Assembly (NCBI RefSeq): GCF_000955955.1
Contig: NZ_JYJG01000108.1
Location: 1 to 6,530 of the forward strand
Reading direction: 5' to 3'
DNA from: Lentzea aerocolonigenes
Lineage (GTDB): Bacteria > Actinomycetota > Actinomycetes > Mycobacteriales > Pseudonocardiaceae
DNA: 6,530 nt
Positions 6,330 through 6,530 of the stretch are shown here, piece after piece. Below the pieces are notes generated by a model. That model ran no database searches, was not told the DNA's origin, and saw only the letters and a list, made by a program, of their open reading frames with translations. Made by a program: the position numbers and the translations under genes. Each line of letters begins with the position of its first letter. Position 1 is the stretch's first letter.

Positions 6330-6530
6330 TTCACGCTCCCCGCGGCGAGGCCCTTGCGCCACTGCCGGTTGAGCACCAGGAACGCCACCACCAGCGGCAG
6401 CACCGCGAGCAGCGACCCGGTGATCACCAGCGGGGTGTACTGGGGGAACTGGGTCTGGCGCGTGCTCCACTGGAAGAGCCCGAGGCTGACAGGGAAGAGC
6501 TTCGGGTTGGTCAGCAGGACCAGCGGCAGG
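6326..6530 (-). CDS. Sugar ABC transporter permease (MalG-type), C-terminal fragment, 5' part outside window
   Basis: Only the last 67 residues and the TGA stop (6326-6328) are in the window. The fragment shows a short extracytoplasmic loop (LFPVSLGLFQW, then QTQFPQYTP), a final membrane helix (about residues 32-53) and the short basic tail NRQWRKGLAAGSVK. This end is typical of MalG/CUT1-type permeases of carbohydrate ABC importers, where the gene normally sits beside a second permease and a solute-binding protein. Those partners, and the cytoplasmic EAA loop that contacts the ATPase, would lie off the right edge. The stop overlaps the dehydrogenase GTG start by 4 bases, placing the importer in the same operon as the DUF2264 and GH30 genes. 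The imported substrate is inferred to be a galactan or glucurono-galactan oligosaccharide. Confidence 0.82.
   Translation of the reverse strand, partial: LPLVLLTNPKLFPVSLGLFQWSTRQTQFPQYTPLVITGSLLAVLPLVVAFLVLNRQWRKGLAAGSVK
6336..6341 (-). promoter_or_regulatory. Shine-Dalgarno supporting the GTG start of the dehydrogenase
   Basis: On the minus strand GGGGAG is followed by 6 bases (CGTGAA) and then GTG 6329-6327, which itself overlaps the permease stop TGA. The site lies inside the permease coding end. It favours GTG 6329 over ATG 6314 as the dehydrogenase start. Confidence 0.5.

Noticed and set aside
6330..6470. A 47-codon extension upstream of the dehydrogenase start
   Set aside because: It overlaps the permease coding end and does not resemble a dehydrogenase N-terminus; GTG 6329 has a Shine-Dalgarno and a GTGA overlap.

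Overview
The window is GC-rich throughout, with G/C-biased third codon positions, actinomycete-type glycosidases, a Tat signal peptide and tightly packed genes that share start and stop bases. This points to an actinomycete, probably a streptomycete or a member of the Pseudonocardiaceae; the genus cannot be fixed from the sequence. No RNA gene, insertion sequence, CRISPR array or attachment site was seen, and there is no non-coding stretch longer than about 50 bases.

Left part, plus strand: the window opens inside the 3' end of a large family GH2 glycoside hydrolase (beta-galactosidase type). Its DUF4982, GH2 C-terminal and F5/8-type-C (CBM32-like) domains are visible; its catalytic domain lies off the left edge. 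After 48 bases comes a complete DUF1345 inner-membrane protein gene, possibly read from a leaderless transcript.

Right part, minus strand, read right to left: the end of a MalG-type sugar ABC importer permease, a D-2-hydroxyacid dehydrogenase, a 633-residue DUF2264 protein, and a Tat-exported GH30 enzyme resembling endo-beta-1,6-galactanases. The four genes are joined by a GTGA overlap, an ATGA overlap and a stop codon embedded in the next gene's Shine-Dalgarno, so they almost certainly form one operon whose promoter lies off the right edge. The operon converges on the DUF1345 gene, and the two coding regions overlap by 9 bases at their stop codons. A perfect 12-bp hairpin sits just beyond the operon's last stop, inside the DUF1345 coding sequence, and is the best terminator candidate.

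How it may work (inference): the exported GH30 enzyme cuts beta-1,6-galactan side chains of plant type II arabinogalactan outside the cell, the ABC importer takes up the oligosaccharides, and the DUF2264 protein, which has no signal peptide, trims them in the cytoplasm, possibly by removing terminal glucuronic acid. The dehydrogenase would act on a downstream acid. The GH2 enzyme on the other strand fits the same galactan theme. The individual families are known; the dehydrogenase/DUF2264/galactanase combination is the part most worth testing.
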